Assembly: GCA_902363625.1 (NCBI GenBank)
Contig: CABJAS010000003.1
Span: 124,001 to 188,000 of the forward strand
Direction: 5' to 3'
From: Clostridiaceae bacterium
GTDB lineage: Bacteria > Bacillota_I > Bacilli_A > Erysipelotrichales > Coprobacillaceae
DNA length: 64,000 nucleotides
Each line of letters opens with the position of its first letter. Position 1 is the first letter of the stretch. Under the pieces are notes generated by a model, which made no database searches, was not told the origin of the DNA, and saw only the letters and a program-made list of their open reading frames with translations. This document shows, piece after piece, positions 27,459-36,855 of the stretch. A program made the position numbers and the translations under genes.

Positions 27459-28838
27459 ATGGAACGAGAACTACATGAAGAATGCGGCGTTTTTGGAATT
27501 TACGGTTCAGACAATGCGGCAAATATCACTTATTATGGCTTACATAGCCTACAGCATCGCGGACAAGAAGCAACAGGTATCTTAGTTAAAAATGAACATG
27601 AATTCACTCTTTATAAGGGTGAAGGTTTAGTCAGTGAAGTTTTTAGTGCTGAAAAAATCAGTCGGCTAAGCGGTGATATTGCGATTGGACATGTCCGCTA
27701 CTCAACTGCCGGCGGTGGTGGGATTGCCAATGTTCAGCCATTATTGTTTCGAACTATGCAAGGATCACTGGGAATCGCTCATAATGGCAATATCGTCAAT
27801 TCGAATCCTTTAAAAGAACAGCTGGAAAAGCAGGGAAGCATCTTTTCTTCAACCTCCGATACAGAGATTATAGCTCATTTAATTAAGCGTGAAAGCGGAA
27901 GAATGATTGACCGCCTATGTCAGGCACTTACTCAGCTTGAAGGGGCATTCGCTTTCTTAATCCTGATGGATCATGCCCTTTTCGTCGCAAGAGATAAATA
28001 TGGCCTGCGTCCTCTTTCGATCGGTCAAATGAGTGACGGAGCCTATGTGATTGCCTCGGAAACCTGTGCCTTTGAAGTGATTGGCGCCAGATTTATTCGT
28101 GACGTTCAGCCGGGGGAAGTCATCCGCATCAAAGACGGACAGTTAAAATCTACGTTTTACACGAAGAAAACTTCACATCATCTTTGTGCCATGGAATATA
28201 TTTATTTTTCACGTCCTGACAGTCATTTAGAAAAGATCAATGTCCATACAGCCAGAAAACATTCAGGCAAGATTTTATATAAAGAAGCACCTGTCAAAGA
28301 TATTGATGTCGTCATTGGAGTACCCGATTCATCTATTTCTGCTGCGATCGGTTACGCCGAAGCCGCCCAAGCCCCTTACGAGATTGGCTTGATTAAAAAC
28401 AAGTACGTGGGAAGAACTTTTATCCAGCCTACTCAGCAAATGCGGGAACAGGGAGTGCGCATGAAATTATCAGTTATCTCTTCTATCGTCAAAGATAAAA
28501 AAGTAGTGATGCTGGATGATTCGATCGTTCGCGGCACCACCTCAAAACGAATCGTAAGTTTATTGAAAGAAGCCGGTGCGAAAGAAGTCCATGTCCGAAT
28601 TGCTTCCCCTGCGATTCGTTTCCCCTGCTTTTATGGCGTTGACACCTCAACGGTGGAAGAACTGATATCCAAAAAGATGAACAATGAACAGCTATGTCAA
28701 TATATCGGAGCCGATTCCTTAGCCTTTATCAGTGAAAAAGGAATTCAGGAAGCCATTTATATAGACCATCCACAAGGTTTATGCATGGCCTGTTTTAACG
28801 GTCATTATGTGACGGATCTATATGATAATGAAACATAA
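27459..28838 (+). CDS. purF: Amidophosphoribosyltransferase
   Basis: PurF transfers the amide of glutamine to PRPP in the first step of purine synthesis. The N-terminal class II amidotransferase has catalytic Cys9 after the propeptide MERELHEE (EECGVFGIYG). The PRPP-binding motif VVMLDDSIVRGTTS lies in the C-terminal domain. Four cysteines at the expected 4Fe-4S positions are present (HLCAMEY, FPCFYG and the CMAC pair near the C-terminus), as in the oxygen-labile B. subtilis enzyme. The length of 459 residues is normal. AAAGGAG precedes the ATG. No other pur gene follows. Confidence 0.96.
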   Translation: MERELHEECGVFGIYGSDNAANITYYGLHSLQHRGQEATGILVKNEHEFTLYKGEGLVSEVFSAEKISRLSGDIAIGHVRYSTAGGGGIANVQPLLFRTMQGSLGIAHNGNIVNSNPLKEQLEKQGSIFSSTSDTEIIAHLIKRESGRMIDRLCQALTQLEGAFAFLILMDHALFVARDKYGLRPLSIGQMSDGAYVIASETCAFEVIGARFIRDVQPGEVIRIKDGQLKSTFYTKKTSHHLCAMEYIYFSRPDSHLEKINVHTARKHSGKILYKEAPVKDIDVVIGVPDSSISAAIGYAEAAQAPYEIGLIKNKYVGRTFIQPTQQMREQGVRMKLSVISSIVKDKKVVMLDDSIVRGTTSKRIVSLLKEAGAKEVHVRIASPAIRFPCFYGVDTSTVEELISKKMNNEQLCQYIGADSLAFISEKGIQEAIYIDHPQGLCMACFNGHYVTDLYDNET

Positions 28839-28864
28839 AAAAACTGCAGACGCAGTTTTTATTT
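28837..28864 (+). terminator. Terminator of purF
   Basis: An AAACTGC/GCAGTTT stem with an AGAC loop is followed by a T-run. It also overlaps the 3' end of the decayed dehydrogenase on the other strand. Confidence 0.8.
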
Positions 28865-29745
28865 ATTATTTAATTCACGAATCACTTTAATTACACTTGA
28901 TGAATCCAAACCTCCGTAGGCTTTGAGCCAAACGGTAAAACTGCAGTCCGGTATTCAAAGTAAAGTTCGGGATTTTAGAATCACTGCATAGCTCTCTGGC
29001 TAATTCAAGATCCTTGACAACCAGATCCAAAGCAAAGTCCGGCTGATAGTCTTCATTCTTCACTTTATTCATTTTAGCGTCTAATATTTTATTGTCGCCT
29101 GAACTGGTCGTTGTCGCCTGATAAAACTTATCGATGTCAATGCCCAAGGCAACTGCCATCATTAAAGCTTCACCATTTATTACCTGAGTCGTAAATGCCA
29201 TATAGTTATTGATGATTTTGATTGCCTGTCCGTTTCCTCTTTTTCCCATAAAATGAAATGTTTTGCCAATCACCTGCAAATAAGGCATTAACCCAGCTTG
29301 TTCAATTTCTTCTTCCGAAGCCCCAATCATAATAGATAAACTGGCATTACGTACCCCAACCGGACCTCCGCTTACCGGCATATCCACATACTTAACCCCC
29401 TTAGCTTCCGCTAAATCAGCTAAAAGGCAAGCCAGCGAAGGTGAAATAGTATTAAAATCCATGATAATTTGTCCTGCTTTAGCCGTTTGCAAAATCTCTT
29501 TAACAACGCTTTCCACCTCTTTTGATCCCGGTAAAGACAATCCGATAATATCACTCTGCCCCACTAATTACGATATTTGTTTGGCTGCGATCGATCCCAT
29601 CTTTTGAAGTTCTATACATTTTTCCTGACTACGGTTATACACAACTAAATTAGAAAATACTTTTAAATAATTGACAGCTATGGCATTAGCGCAATTAGAA
29701 TTTACCCTGGATGATTTTTCTAAACTGTTTACCGATTTTATCACA
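28859..29745 (-). pseudogene. Decayed 3-hydroxyisobutyrate dehydrogenase-family gene
   Basis: The central part (28887-29564) encodes 225 residues of the NAD-dependent beta-hydroxyacid dehydrogenase family: PVSGGPVGVRNASLSIMIG and GQAIKIINNYM with the catalytic Lys. Upstream, the same frame continues as VVYNRSQEKCIELQKMGS and is cut by TAA at 29568-29570. Further up, the GxGxMG Rossmann loop has been replaced by unrelated residues, with frame damage. Near 28911-28925 a frameshift separates the visible C-terminus from the family-like ending AYGGLDSSSVIKVIREL, which stops at 28859. At least three lesions make it a pseudogene rather than a short enzyme. Confidence 0.85.
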
Positions 29746-29783
29746 ATGTGTCTTGAGCATTACCCGCATCCTCTAAATAGTCT

Positions 29784-29817
29784 AAAACCCTGCAGCCACA
29801 ACCGCAGGGTTATTTTT
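29784..29817. terminator. Hairpin terminator after carB
   Basis: AACCCTGC/GCAGGGTT stem with a ten-base loop. The T-run is better on the plus strand, with TTTT on the carB side, so it may work in both directions. Confidence 0.6.
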
Positions 29818-32800
29818 AATTTAATTTTGTAATATCGATTAAATTGAGCTTGTTAACGTGCTGTTTTGCCAAGCTGGTAATTAAAGCCTGAGCTGTATCT
29901 AAAGAAGTGAAGGTAGGTATTCCCGATTCTACCGCAAAACGTCTGATTAAAAAACCGTCTCTTGCCGTATTATTGCGACTGGGAATATTAATAATTAAAT
30001 CGATCTTATCTTCTAAGATCAAATCATAAATCGTATTTTCCTCATCACTGATACGGTTAACTGACACGACCGGAAGCCCATGCTGTTTTAAAAATTCATA
30101 AGTTCCCTTCGTTGCATATAAACAGTAGCCAAAGGAATGAAACTGTTTAGCGATTGGCAGAAATTCTTCTTTAGAAGCATCTTGGATCGTACAGATCAGA
30201 TTCTTATGTTTGGGCAGCTGCAGTCCTGTACCTAAGAACGCTTTATAAATCGCTTCATCAAATTCTGTAGAAATGCCTAATACTTCTCCGGTAGATTTCA
30301 TTTCCGGTCCTAAACTGATCTCCGCTCCCTTGATCTTTTCAAAGGAGAAAACAGGCATTTTCACCGCTACGGTTTCTTTGAGAGGCATCAGTCCGTAAGC
30401 GTAGCCTTGTTGTTCAAGAGTTTTGCCCATGATCACGTTGGCTGCGATATCCACTACCGGCAGATCGGTTACTTTTGAGATATAAGGGATTGTACGGCTC
30501 GAACGCGGATTGACTTCGATGACATAAACATCTTGAGCATAGATAATAAATTGAATGTTGATGAGACCAATCACATGCATGGCTTTTGCTAAACGTTTCG
30601 TATAATCGACAATCTTATTTTGGATTGCCTGATCAATCGACTGCGGCGGATAAACAGAGATACTGTCTCCTGAATGTACTCCGGCACGTTCAATATGTTC
30701 CATAATACCGGGGATTAAAATGCCTTTCCCGTCACAAATCGCATCTACTTCGACTTCTTTTCCCGATAAATACTTATCAATTAAAATAGGATGTTCCTGA
30801 TACTGATGATTAATGATTTTGATATATTTTTCAATATCCTGATCATTTAAAGCGATTTCCATTCCGGCACCTCCTAATACATAAGAAGGGCGGATTAGCA
30901 CCGGATACCCTAGTTCCTTCGCTGCTTTCATAGCTTCTTCAACTGTGTAAACCGTATGTCCCTTCGGACGCTGCAAACCACATTCTTCTAACAGAGCATC
31001 AAAACGTTCCCGATCTTCTGCTGCATCAATATCCTCAGCTGTGGTTCCTAATATTTTAACGCCCATTTCTTCTAAATCATGAACTAATTTAATTGCAGTC
31101 TGACCGCCGAACTGTACGATTGCACCTTCTATCTGTTCGAGTTCGACGATGTTTCTTACATCTTCTTTTGTCAGTGGTTCAAAGTAAAGACGATCCGCAA
31201 TATCAAAATCGGTGCTGACTGTTTCGGGATTGTTGTTGATGACGATGGTCTCATACCCCGCCTCTTTTAATGCCCAAACACAATGAACACTGCAGTAGTC
31301 AAATTCAATGCCCTGACCGATGCGGATAGGTCCTGAGCCTAATACCAGTATTTTCTTTTTATGAGGAAGACTTTTTACCTCGTTTACTCTATTATAAACA
31401 CAGTAAAAATAAGGCGTTGCAGCTTCAAATTCAGCGGCACAGGTATCCACCATTTTATAAACGGGATAAATGTCGTATTGCTTTTTTAAAGCTTCGATGG
31501 TTTCAATAGACTGTCCGCTTAATTTAGAAATAACCTGATCTAAAAACTGCATATGCTTAGCTAGTTTCAATAAATCTGAAGTTAACGGCTCCCATTTTAA
31601 TCGTTCCTCAACTTCAATCAGATGTGCTATTTTATCTAGAAACCATCTATCTATTTTGGTAATGGCATGAATTTCTTCAATTGAGATCTGGCGGCGGAGA
31701 CTTTCGGCAATCACAAATAAACGCTGATCACTGACTTCATTGAGCTTGCTTCTTAGTACTTCATCTTCTTTTTTAGCTAATTCATCTAAATAAAGGTAAT
31801 CAAAGTTCTGTTCCAAAGAACGAATGGCTTTCATCAAAGCTCCTTCAAAATTATTGCAGATGCTCATGACCTCTCCTGTCGCTTTCATCTGTGTCCCTAA
31901 ATCACGGCTGGCACCCACGAATTTATCAAAGGGCCACTTGGGAATCTTACAGACAATATAATCCAAAGTCGGTTCATAAGAAGCATAGGTTACTCCTGTA
32001 ATCTGATTGATGATCTCATCTAGCTGATAGCCTAACGCGATTTTAGCCGCCAGTTTTGCGATTGGATATCCGGTTGCTTTAGAGGCTAAAGCCGAAGAAC
32101 GACTTACACGAGGATTTACTTCGATGACACAGTATTCAAAACTATCAGGATTTAATGCATACTGAACATTGCACCCACCCTGAATGTCTAAAGCCGTAAT
32201 AATTTTCAATGCTGATGTGCGAAGCATCTGATATTCCTTATCGGATAAAGTCTGGCTTGGGGCTACTACGATACTGTCTCCGGTATGCACACCAACCGGA
32301 TCGAAGTTTTCCATGTTGCACACGGTGATGCAGTTTCCACTGCTGTCACGCATTACCTCGTATTCAATTTCTTTCCAGCCGGAGATGCATCTTTCGATTA
32401 AACACTGCCCTACTCTCGATAAGCGCAGTCCGTTTCCGCAAATATCATGAAGTTCCCTAGGATCATGAGCGATTCCGCCTCCGGTTCCCCCTAAAGTATA
32501 GGCGGGACGAACCACTACCGGATAGCCAATCTCTTGGGCAAACATAACAGCAGTATCTACTTCTGTCACAATTTTTGATTGTGCACAGGGTTCCTGAATC
32601 TCTTCCATCAATTTTTTAAACTCCAAACGGTCTTCCGCCAATTTAATCGTCTGTGTAGAAGTACCGATCGTTCTCACCTGATGTTCTTTTAAAAATCCTT
32701 CATCAGCTAAGCTCATCGCCAGATTCAAAGCATTCTGTCCTCCTATCGTGGGCAGAATACTATCCGGCTTTTCTTTGATGATTAAATCTTTAATCACTTC

Positions 32801-33013
32801 TATTGTCAGCGGCTCGATATAGACTTTATCAGCGATAAACTTGTCGGTCATAATCGTTGCCGGATTACTGTTGATCAATACTACTTCTACGCCTTCTTCT
32901 TTTAATGCTTTGCAAGCCTGCGTTCCGGCATAATCAAATTCTGCGGCTTGACCGATAATGATCGGTCCTGAGCCAATGACTAATACTTTCTTTATTCCTA
33001 TATCTCTTGGCAT
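29816..33013 (-). CDS. carB: Carbamoyl-phosphate synthase large subunit
   Basis: CarB makes carbamoyl phosphate from bicarbonate, two ATP and ammonia channelled from CarA, feeding pyrimidine and arginine synthesis. The 1065-residue protein shows the two homologous ATP-grasp halves: each starts with a KKVLVIGSGP-like strand (residues about 8 and 555) and carries the YEVMRD and GKEVEVDA substrate segments. A C-terminal MGS-like allosteric domain ends the protein. The start at 33013 follows GGAGAG and overlaps the 3' end of carA by 16 bases. Confidence 0.96.
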   Translation of the reverse strand: MPRDIGIKKVLVIGSGPIIIGQAAEFDYAGTQACKALKEEGVEVVLINSNPATIMTDKFIADKVYIEPLTIEVIKDLIIKEKPDSILPTIGGQNALNLAMSLADEGFLKEHQVRTIGTSTQTIKLAEDRLEFKKLMEEIQEPCAQSKIVTEVDTAVMFAQEIGYPVVVRPAYTLGGTGGGIAHDPRELHDICGNGLRLSRVGQCLIERCISGWKEIEYEVMRDSSGNCITVCNMENFDPVGVHTGDSIVVAPSQTLSDKEYQMLRTSALKIITALDIQGGCNVQYALNPDSFEYCVIEVNPRVSRSSALASKATGYPIAKLAAKIALGYQLDEIINQITGVTYASYEPTLDYIVCKIPKWPFDKFVGASRDLGTQMKATGEVMSICNNFEGALMKAIRSLEQNFDYLYLDELAKKEDEVLRSKLNEVSDQRLFVIAESLRRQISIEEIHAITKIDRWFLDKIAHLIEVEERLKWEPLTSDLLKLAKHMQFLDQVISKLSGQSIETIEALKKQYDIYPVYKMVDTCAAEFEAATPYFYCVYNRVNEVKSLPHKKKILVLGSGPIRIGQGIEFDYCSVHCVWALKEAGYETIVINNNPETVSTDFDIADRLYFEPLTKEDVRNIVELEQIEGAIVQFGGQTAIKLVHDLEEMGVKILGTTAEDIDAAEDRERFDALLEECGLQRPKGHTVYTVEEAMKAAKELGYPVLIRPSYVLGGAGMEIALNDQDIEKYIKIINHQYQEHPILIDKYLSGKEVEVDAICDGKGILIPGIMEHIERAGVHSGDSISVYPPQSIDQAIQNKIVDYTKRLAKAMHVIGLINIQFIIYAQDVYVIEVNPRSSRTIPYISKVTDLPVVDIAANVIMGKTLEQQGYAYGLMPLKETVAVKMPVFSFEKIKGAEISLGPEMKSTGEVLGISTEFDEAIYKAFLGTGLQLPKHKNLICTIQDASKEEFLPIAKQFHSFGYCLYATKGTYEFLKQHGLPVVSVNRISDEENTIYDLILEDKIDLIINIPSRNNTARDGFLIRRFAVESGIPTFTSLDTAQALITSLAKQHVNKLNLIDITKLN

Positions 33014-34086
33014 TTTCTTCTCTCCTCTATCATCTTGGAAAATTCATCAAATAAGAATTCGGTATCTTTGGGACCCGCACTGGCTTCCGGATGAAACTGT
33101 ACCGTCTGAATCGGCTGTCCACGATATTTCAAACCTTCGATTGTCTGATCATTCACATTCATGAACCATATATCCGCAACCGATGCATCAACACTGCTTT
33201 CTTTGATGACATAATTATGATTTTGGGTAGATATGTACACCTTTTCGCTATAAAGATCCTTCACCGGATGATTGGCACCATGATGGCCATACTTTAATTT
33301 TTCTGTTTCAAAATCATGAGCCAATGCCATGAGCTGATGTCCTAAGCAAATTCCAAATATCGGAATTCGACTCTTGATCAGCTGTCTGATCTCATTAATC
33401 ATTTCCACACATTCACTGGGATCCCCCGGACCATTGGAAAGCAAGATGCCATCGACATTCATCGCAATCACTTTTTTAGCGGGGGTTGAAGCAGGGACAA
33501 CAATAACCTCATAACCTCGCTTTATTAGATTTTCAGCGATATTTCTCTTAGCTCCATAATCATATAGGACAATTTTTATATTGCCACTGCTGATCGCATG
33601 AATAGAATCACTGGTTACCTTTTCTACAACCTGTCTCACCTTATATTCTTTAATTTGCGGTAAAACATCACTGATGTTTTCATACTTCTGAGTTGTGATC
33701 ATACCATTCAGACATCCCTTTTGACGAATGACTTTCGCTAAATGGCGGGTATCAATGTCCGCAATGCCGGGAATATCGTTAAGCCTTAAATACGTATCTA
33801 AATCCACTTCTGTTCGAAAATTACTTGCGATGCGTGAAAGTTCACTGACGATCAATCCCTCTGCAAAGACACTAGAAGACTCCTGATCTTCCAAACAGAC
33901 ACCGTAATTTCCAATCAGAGGATACGTCATAATGACCGACTGACCAGCATAAGAGGGATCTGTCAAAATTTCTAAATATCCGCTCATAGAAGTATTAAAG
34001 ACAAACTCACTGATAACTTCTCTTTGTGCGCCAATGCTTCTTCCTTCAAATACATCACCGTTTTCTAAAATTAAATAGGCCTTCAT
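32998..34086 (-). CDS. carA: Carbamoyl-phosphate synthase small subunit
   Basis: This glutaminase subunit supplies ammonia to CarB. It has the CPSase N-terminal domain (GDVFEGRSIGA) and a C-terminal class I amidotransferase domain with LSNGPGDPS, the nucleophile in FGICLGHQL, and the closing HPEA. The 362-residue length is normal. AAAGGAG precedes the ATG. It lies 15 bases behind dapH and overlaps carB, so dapH-carA-carB form one operon under the attenuated leader upstream. Confidence 0.96.
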   Translation of the reverse strand: MKAYLILENGDVFEGRSIGAQREVISEFVFNTSMSGYLEILTDPSYAGQSVIMTYPLIGNYGVCLEDQESSSVFAEGLIVSELSRIASNFRTEVDLDTYLRLNDIPGIADIDTRHLAKVIRQKGCLNGMITTQKYENISDVLPQIKEYKVRQVVEKVTSDSIHAISSGNIKIVLYDYGAKRNIAENLIKRGYEVIVVPASTPAKKVIAMNVDGILLSNGPGDPSECVEMINEIRQLIKSRIPIFGICLGHQLMALAHDFETEKLKYGHHGANHPVKDLYSEKVYISTQNHNYVIKESSVDASVADIWFMNVNDQTIEGLKYRGQPIQTVQFHPEASAGPKDTEFLFDEFSKMIEERRKCQEI

Positions 34087-34101
34087 AAATACTCCTTTCC
34101 T

Positions 34102-34806
34102 TTAAACTTTTCTTAAATCATCTAATAGCTTTGTTTTTTCAATAGTCTCTGCTGATTTCTCCTGTTTGATGATTTTTGCCGGATTACCTGCGACTACAGC
34201 TCTGGCGGGTACATCCTCTAATACGATGCTGCCGGCTCCGACAACAGCGCCCTTACCAATATGCACCCCTTCTACAATAACGGCATTAGCCCCAATCAAT
34301 ACATCATCTTCAACAACAACCGGTTTAGTGCTTGGCGGTTCTATAACTCCGGCTAAGACAGCCCCGGCACCTACGTGACAGCGTTTTCCGACTTCCACAC
34401 GTCCGCCTAAAACAGCACCCATGTCAATCATCGTTTCATCTCCGATCTTACAGCCGATATTGATAATTGCTCCCATCATAATAACTGCCTGATTGCCAAT
34501 AGAAACCTGTTCGCGAATGATGCTTCCCGGTTCAATGCGGGCATTCACTGTTCTCATATCCAATAATGGAACGGCACTGTTGCGGCTATTTTGTTCTAAA
34601 TGGTAATGAGTAATCTGATGCTGATGCTGTTTTAAATAGGCTTGAACTAAATCTAAATCTCCTATTAAAATACGACTGCTTTTTGTTCCAAACACTTCAA
34701 TGTCGCTGCTTGTTGGTAAGCTCTGTCCGTTGACATAGACTTTAACGATCGTTTTCTTCTTTGATTCTTTAATATATTGAATAATGTCTTCTGCTGTTTT
34801 ATCCAT
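34102..34806 (-). CDS. dapH: Tetrahydrodipicolinate N-acetyltransferase
   Basis: DapH (also called DapD in the acetylase branch) acetylates tetrahydrodipicolinate on the way to diaminopimelate and lysine. The N-terminal domain matches the family ([20 protein letters not shown]), and the second half is a left-handed beta helix of hexapeptide repeats ([46 protein letters not shown]). The start at 34806 has GGGAGG, so an extra ten in-frame residues upstream are not used. It is the first gene before carAB, an unusual partner since carAB has no role in lysine synthesis. Confidence 0.93.
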   Translation of the reverse strand: MDKTAEDIIQYIKESKKKTIVKVYVNGQSLPTSSDIEVFGTKSSRILIGDLDLVQAYLKQHQHQITHYHLEQNSRNSAVPLLDMRTVNARIEPGSIIREQVSIGNQAVIMMGAIINIGCKIGDETMIDMGAVLGGRVEVGKRCHVGAGAVLAGVIEPPSTKPVVVEDDVLIGANAVIVEGVHIGKGAVVGAGSIVLEDVPARAVVAGNPAKIIKQEKSAETIEKTKLLDDLRKV

Positions 34807-34845
34807 AAACTTCCTCCCTTTTAAAGATCTATTCACATTTAAGCA

Positions 34846-35075
34846 ACAAAAAAAGGAGAAATAACTCTATTCGTTATCTCTCCATTTATTTAAAATTGAA
34901 ATTTAAAAACAAAGTTACTTTAAATAAGCTCCTTTGCTTTTATTTTGTTGTCAATGTGACGGTTCTGTAAATACAACCGTATTTTATCAGCTTTGCTTCC
35001 TGATTTCAAGTTTTTTAGTTGATAGAGGGTAAATGCTTTTTGATCTCTCATTAAAATATTATATTTTACGAATAA
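34846..35075 (-). promoter_or_regulatory. Structured leader with terminator upstream of dapH-carAB
   Basis: A strong terminator (11-bp stem with one mismatch, 34855-34865 with 34873-34883, then U8) sits 40 bases before dapH, so full expression requires read-through. Upstream in the RNA are an ACGGUU/AACCGU hairpin and an AUCAG/CUGAU hairpin, and a TATAAT-like box lies near 35055-35065. A 43-codon frame (34920-35051) starting MRDQKAFTLYQLKNL contains eight lysines but has no ribosome site close to its ATG. I could not match T-box, lysine or PyrR-binding consensus elements. Confidence 0.55.
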
Positions 35076-35122
35076 AACGACCTCCTTAGAACATAATAGT
35101 AGTAATTTATAGGAGGCAGTAT

Positions 35123-35353
35123 ATGCAATTAAATGAACATCAAAAAAACTTTTTAAGTGCTTTTAAAGAAACCGTCTGCATCACCCGTGATCAAAATGGC
35201 AGAACGTTTATCTGTAAAGATAAACCCACTTTAGATGTGGAATTAGGAGAATGGGAGGATGCTGATTTTATTGAGTTAGATCCTAAGTTATTCCCCAATT
35301 TAGACTGGCAGACATTATATTATGCAGAAACGATGCTTAAAGATGCGAAATAA
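35123..35353 (+). CDS. Small acidic hypothetical protein (76 aa)
   Basis: ATAGGAGG lies close before the ATG, and a terminator follows directly. The 76-residue product is soluble and acidic, with a GEWEDADFIELDPKLFPNLDW segment rich in Asp, Glu and Trp. No signal peptide or known motif was recognised. It is divergent from the dapH operon and stands alone. Confidence 0.65.
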   Translation: MQLNEHQKNFLSAFKETVCITRDQNGRTFICKDKPTLDVELGEWEDADFIELDPKLFPNLDWQTLYYAETMLKDAK

Positions 35354-35372
35354 ACCCTTACGGGTTTATTTT
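35348..35372 (+). terminator. Terminator of the 76-aa gene
   Basis: AAATAAACCC/GGGTTTATTT stem with a TTAC loop followed by T residues. Confidence 0.8.
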
Positions 35373-35759
35373 ATTAACGAAGTGAATAAAGCGGTTAATC
35401 TTAATGACTAACCGTTTTTGTTTATAAACAAAATTACATATTTTTAATAAGATGAGCCAGCGATAAATAACTAATTACACAGGACTTTAAAAAGTCAGAA
35501 TGATTTTATCAATTTTAAAAGTAAAAATATGAGTATATAAAACAAACAACATTCATTAGATATGATCGATCAAGTTTCAAAATAAAAAAGCGTATTTAAC
35601 CGGTTTCTAACTTTGCTTTATTTGCTTTAATAATTCATAGAAAAAGAAGTCGACGCATCGACTTCTTTTAGGTGTTGTCCAAAGACGTCCACCGCAATTC
35701 GTATTTATAATATACCATATGTAATGAAACTATACAAGGAAATTGTAAGTATAAGAAAA
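35373..35759. other. Non-coding gap with two orphan hairpins
   Basis: No credible gene is seen. The gap holds a CGGTTA/TAACCG hairpin with T-run (35392-35419) and a perfect 12-bp hairpin AAAAGAAGTCGA/TCGACTTCTTTT (35642-35669) with a CGCA loop and T4, both terminator-like. They have no adjacent gene to serve, which fits a decayed region. Confidence 0.5.
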
Positions 35760-36126
35760 TTATGAATTTTTTACATAATTTTTCAATTTATTCAAGTTAG
35801 ATCTGAGCTGTGTTCCTAAAATTTGATTACATATTGAAGAAGGTAATTCTGTTCTCAGTTTTTCTACACTATCTAAAAATGTTGATATGATTTGCTTACA
35901 ATCTGTTTTAGATTGCCCAGTTTTTCTTAGAATATATGTAATTAGGATAATATAGGCATCTATATTATTAAAATTAATGTTTTGAATATTTATTTCAGAT
36001 TCTAATAATATTTTTAATCTTTTGTTTACATTACCTGTTTTAAAACGAGTATCATTGATAACATAGCAGTGTCATCCCCCCCTAATTTATTACACCATTT
36101 AAAGAAATGAAATCAAAGTATTGAAC
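35760..36126 (-). pseudogene. Truncated and frameshifted gene remnant, unknown family
   Basis: One minus-strand frame is open for about 100 codons (VINDTRFKTGNVNKRLKIL through LRSNLNKLKNYVKNS, stop at 35760-35762) but has no start codon: a TGA blocks it just past a run of seven C (36076-36082). A second frame upstream reads FHFFKWCNKLGGDDTAM and would join it after a one-base shift. The composition is Asn- and Ile-rich, unlike housekeeping neighbours. It looks like the C-terminal end of an acquired gene; the family is not recognised. Confidence 0.5.
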
Positions 36127-36184
36127 AGAACATTCATACTGCTTACATAGTGTGATATAATAGGATTAAAAGGAGATGTAATTA

Positions 36185-36736
36185 ATGAAAATTATTGCCT
36201 TTACCGGAGCGGGAATCAGTAAACAAAGCAATATTCCTACATTTATGGAGAGACCGGATGTCAGAGAAAAGCTATTTAGAAGCTATGCAAGCAGGCATCA
36301 TGAAGAATATAATGAAGTCATCAAACAGTTAAAAGCGAATATGAATGGCGCTAAGCCCAATGATGCACATTATGCCCTAGCCGAATATAAGATTCCTATC
36401 ATTACGATGAATATCGATGGATTGCATAAACTCGCCGGAAGTGATGCATTGGAGCTGCACGGAGGACTGCCTGAAGATGATGAAATGGATATTGCTTGGT
36501 CACTCTATAATAAACCGGTATTATATGGAGATCCGGCACCAAATTATCAGAAAGCATATGAAATGATTTATGATTTAAAACCGGGGGATCTGTTTATTGT
36601 GATTGGCTGTTCCTATCATACTGCTATCGCCTGTGATCTAAGAGAACTCGCCAAAAGCAGGGGAGCATCAATCATTGAGATTCAAGAAGATGCGGCACAT
36701 AATGTAAGAAAAACATTAGAAGAATTATTGAAATAG
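36185..36736 (+). CDS. Compact Sir2-like (sirtuin) protein lacking zinc cysteines
   Basis: Sirtuins use NAD+ to remove acyl groups or to ADP-ribosylate. NAD-binding GAGIS (8-12), MNIDGLH (75-81, usually QNIDGLH) and the catalytic His92 in LELHGG are present, and a VIGCSYHTAIA segment replaces the usual GTSL-type motif. The 183-residue protein is about 50-60 residues shorter than ordinary bacterial sirtuins. It has only two cysteines (142 and 150), so the four-Cys zinc module is missing. Activity may be altered. AAAGGAG precedes the ATG. It is a single gene flanked by remnants. Confidence 0.8.
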   Translation: MKIIAFTGAGISKQSNIPTFMERPDVREKLFRSYASRHHEEYNEVIKQLKANMNGAKPNDAHYALAEYKIPIITMNIDGLHKLAGSDALELHGGLPEDDEMDIAWSLYNKPVLYGDPAPNYQKAYEMIYDLKPGDLFIVIGCSYHTAIACDLRELAKSRGASIIEIQEDAAHNVRKTLEELLK

Positions 36737-36792
36737 AGAAGCTCTACTCTCTCATGCGAAGGGCAGACATTTTGCAATAAATGACTTTTAAT

Positions 36793-36838
36793 AAAAACGC
36801 ATAGCTAAATAGATTATTCTATTTACTATGCGTTTTTT
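36793..36838. terminator. Strong bidirectional terminator
   Basis: A long stem, AAAACGCATAG with CTATGCGTTTT plus inner TAAATAG/CTATTTA pairs, with flanking A and T runs, between the sirtuin gene and the convergent surface-protein gene. Confidence 0.85.
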
Positions 36839-36855
36839 ATCTTGACTCTATTTAA

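Noticed and set aside
34920..35051. Lys-rich 43-codon frame as a lysine leader peptide
   Set aside because: No ribosome site lies near the ATG, and Firmicutes usually control lysine genes by riboswitch; kept only as part of the leader description.
34807..35075. T-box, lysine riboswitch or PyrR loop before dapH-carAB
   Set aside because: The T-box TGGNACC element, lysine-riboswitch consensus blocks and PyrR-binding loop pattern were not found by eye.
35373..35759. CRISPR-like repeats suggested by hairpins
   Set aside because: The two palindromes differ in sequence and are not repeated at regular spacing; no CRISPR array occurs in the window.
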